Assembly: GCA_029855985.1 (NCBI GenBank) | Contig: JAGSHR010000121.1 | Location: 1-7,765 of the forward strand | Length of the DNA: 7,765 nucleotides | Direction: 5' to 3' | From: Candidatus Njordarchaeota archaeon | GTDB lineage: Archaea; Thermoproteota; JANJXX01; Panguiarchaeales; Panguiarchaeaceae | Shown: in pieces, positions 6,180 to 7,765 of the stretch | Layout: each line of letters starts with the position of its first letter | Numbering within the stretch: position 1 is the first letter of the stretch | Translations under genes and position numbers: made by a program | Notes under the pieces: model-generated | Told to the model about the DNA's origin: nothing | The model's input: only the letters and a program-made list of their open reading frames with translations | The model's database searches: none

Positions 6180-6692
6180 ATGCGGGGTATCTGGAGAAAA
6201 TTAATTGAAGTTTTCCAGAGCTCAGAGAGAAAACTAAGAGTTGCAAGGCTACTTTTAGAACACGGACTGCGCATAGATGAAAACGGAAACATAAAACTCG
6301 GAGAAATAAAGATACCTTATTCATCAGTAGCCCAAGCAGCAGGAGTGGACAGGCGAACAGTAACCGAAACAATCAAAAAAATAATGAACGACCCTGAGCT
6401 CTATGAGGTTTACAGAAAAATGTTGTCAGCAGGACCATCGCTCAAGGAAGTAGCCAAAACACTGAATCTACGCGTACTCACAATTGAAGTTTACCACGAC
6501 CAACCGGGCATAATCGCTCACGTTTCAAAGATACTCTCAAAAAACAACATAAACATTCTACAAGTAATTGCTGAGTACCCAGAATTATTCGACAACCCGA
6601 AACTCTACATTGTAATAGAAGGCAACATACAGGGAGACCTAATAGAAGAGATAATGAGTCACGGCGCAATAAAAAGCGTAAAAATAAACTAG
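6180..6692 (+). CDS. HTH-ACT domain transcriptional regulator, probable amino-acid sensor
   Basis: This 170-residue protein resembles the archaeal group described as predicted regulators of amino acid metabolism with an ACT domain (COG2150-like). The N-terminal part (about 14-70) is helical and contains a helix-turn-helix with [20 protein letters not shown] at 48-67 as the likely DNA-contact helices. The C-terminal part (about 97-168) is an ACT domain: strand LRVLTIEVY, the ligand-loop motif [13 protein letters not shown] (107-119), NINILQV (123-129) and final strands KLYIVIEG and IKSVKI. ACT domains bind small molecules, usually amino acids, at a dimer interface. The ATG at 6180 is supported by AGGTGA at 6168-6173, six bases upstream. 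The gene is divergent from trpB2 across 145 bp, so control of trpB2, and perhaps of itself, by tryptophan or a related amino acid is a reasonable inference. The ligand is not known. Confidence 0.85.
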   Translation: MRGIWRKLIEVFQSSERKLRVARLLLEHGLRIDENGNIKLGEIKIPYSSVAQAAGVDRRTVTETIKKIMNDPELYEVYRKMLSAGPSLKEVAKTLNLRVLTIEVYHDQPGIIAHVSKILSKNNINILQVIAEYPELFDNPKLYIVIEGNIQGDLIEEIMSHGAIKSVKIN

Positions 6693-6761
6693 ATAACAAC
6701 GAAAAAACTTCTAACGAGAGCTGAAACCAATGAACACCAAGACAAGAAAATCAGTTACTCG

Positions 6762-6779
6762 TTTTTGATGTTAAACATC
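6762..6779 (+). terminator. Possible terminator of the HTH-ACT gene: T-run plus palindrome
   Basis: A TTTTT run (6762-6766) lies about 70 bases after the regulator stop codon and runs directly into GATGTT-A-AACATC (6767-6779), a perfect 6-bp inverted repeat. The T-run fits archaeal termination. The palindrome lies on the wrong side for a bacterial-type terminator and may instead be a protein-binding site. Confidence 0.35.
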
Positions 6780-6845
6780 TAGTCAATAAAGGCCAAGCGA
6801 AAAACAGTCCCCATATCATAATCTATTAGAGGTAAGCGCTGATAA

Positions 6846-6855
6846 GCAAAAATAA
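6846..6855 (-). terminator. Possible T-run terminator of the broken MFS gene
   Basis: On the - strand TTATTTTTGC lies about 10 bases beyond the stop codon at 6865. A T-run this close to a gene end is typical of archaeal termination, but the tract is short. Confidence 0.35.
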
Positions 6856-6864
6856 TGAGAGAAC

Positions 6865-7765
6865 TCACCTAGAACTTTGCACCTTTATTACCCTTTTTGA
6901 GTTTCTCCTCTTAGTTTTACCATTTATGATAAGTGTTATTTGTGATCGAAAAGTTCTCACTGTCCTCTTAAAACCGTAAACAATCTCGTAATAGCTTTTC
7001 TCCTCATCTAAGTTCACATCAACCTTATACTTGGAGAAAAACGAAAGAAAAGATAATGCCAAAAGGGAGGATAACACGAAGAGGAAATCCAGACCTTTAA
7101 GATCAATAATGTAGAACGTCAAAATGCGTGAAAAATCAACATTTAGAGTCAAACTAAGCTCCAAAAAACCAAAAGGAACTGACAACAAAGCGCCGACAAG
7201 TGAACCACTAAAGGAACCAATTGACACAAACACATCATTCAAAGATAAAACTAATCGATCCTCATCACCTCTAACCAAGTAGTAAGCAATTAACCCAGAA
7301 GCTAAATTGAGGCCCCCAACAGACACTCCGATCAAGAAATAAAAAATGCCGACAAGGAATACCGACAAAAAGTGCTTATAGGGTAGAGTGGTGAAATGTC
7401 AAATCAATAAAGAGAATGCTATAATTTTAATGGCAAACTTTAATGTAGCCTTAGCACCATAACTATCAATTAACCGACCCCAACGTGGCAGAAAAAAATG
7501 GTGGAAAATTGACTTAAAGCACTAAGAAGAAACATTGAAATCAAACTAAAACCCAAATTAACAATGAGATAATAAACGAAAAAGGGAAATGACAAATTTA
7601 AAGCAAAATACACAGAGAAAATAGACAGCAAATGCTTCTTTATGTCCCCGTTTTTGAAGACATTCCCAATATTAGAAAAATCGGGGGCAAGATGCATTGA
7701 TGAGGCAGGCTCAGGAATCCTCGCAAGGAAAAATAAACCAATCAATCCAAGCAATGAGGCTAAAA
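6865..7765 (-). pseudogene. Degraded MFS transporter, C-terminal half, running out of the window
   Basis: The reading frame is open to the right edge and the first half of the gene lies beyond it. The visible part is the second MFS half: LARIPEP after helix 6, helix 7 from about 7640, then motif A read as PRWGRLIDSYGAK between helices 8 and 9 (about 7454-7490), helices 9-12, and a basic tail ending in VIKVQSSR. Two lesions break it. A run of seven T's on the - strand (7492-7498) shifts frame and leads to a stop at 7470-7472; one extra T would join FSTIFF to LPRWGRL. Further on, TGA at 7399-7401 interrupts FSLLI and HFTTLPYK, where a Trp codon (TGG) would fit. After that the frame is clean to the stop at 6865. 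Without the repair it would be read as two short membrane proteins. It is not a close copy of the intact MFS protein at 1697-2860. Confidence 0.8.

Noticed and set aside
6035..6292. N-terminal extension of trpB2 on the - strand back to 6292
   Set aside because: It runs antisense to the HTH-ACT gene, has no family similarity, and a good ribosome binding site fixes the start at 6034.
7399..7401. In-frame TGA in the MFS gene as a selenocysteine codon
   Set aside because: MFS transporters are not selenoproteins, no suitable RNA structure is seen, and the gene also carries a frameshift.
1..7765. CRISPR array, tRNA or rRNA gene
   Set aside because: No regularly spaced repeats, cloverleaf or recognisable rRNA segment was found on reading either strand.

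Overview
The window looks archaeal. It is AT-rich with short intergenic gaps. Candidate promoters are TATA-type rather than -35/-10, and the clearest ribosome binding sites are AGGTG/GGTGA-type. The gene content fits too: a TrpB2-type tryptophan synthase beta chain and an HTH-ACT regulator of a kind known mainly from archaea. A thermophilic Thermoproteota (crenarchaeal) species is my best guess, but the lineage cannot be fixed from this sequence alone.

Layout. Positions 1-149 are a flank with no firm gene. Positions 150-1230 are a complete IS5-like insertion sequence: matched terminal inverted repeats, one intact DDE transposase, and a GC-rich hairpin whose loop carries the TATA box and whose right arm ends one base before the start codon. 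A 12-bp tandem repeat abuts its right end, followed by about 430 bases of AT-rich DNA without a convincing gene. Next comes an intact 12-helix MFS transporter on the + strand (to 2860). On the - strand lie a flavoprotein disulfide reductase of the dihydrolipoamide dehydrogenase family (3085-4527) and trpB2 (4718-6034). Divergent from trpB2 is an HTH-ACT regulator on the + strand (6180-6692). The right end (6865 to beyond the window) is a second MFS transporter on the - strand, broken by a frameshift and an in-frame stop.

How the genes work together. The clearest functional unit is trpB2 with the divergent HTH-ACT protein. They share a 145-bp intergenic region with back-to-back TATA-like boxes and a small inverted repeat placed like an operator. 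A simple model is amino-acid-responsive control of trpB2 by its neighbour. No trpA or other trp gene is visible, so TrpB2 may act alone, for example in indole salvage. The disulfide reductase has its own promoter and no visible 2-oxoacid dehydrogenase partner, so its substrate is open. The insertion sequence and the decayed transporter mark this as a region that is turning over. I did not find a large new multi-gene system. The most interesting signals are the self-gated translation start of the insertion sequence and the regulator/trpB2 control region.
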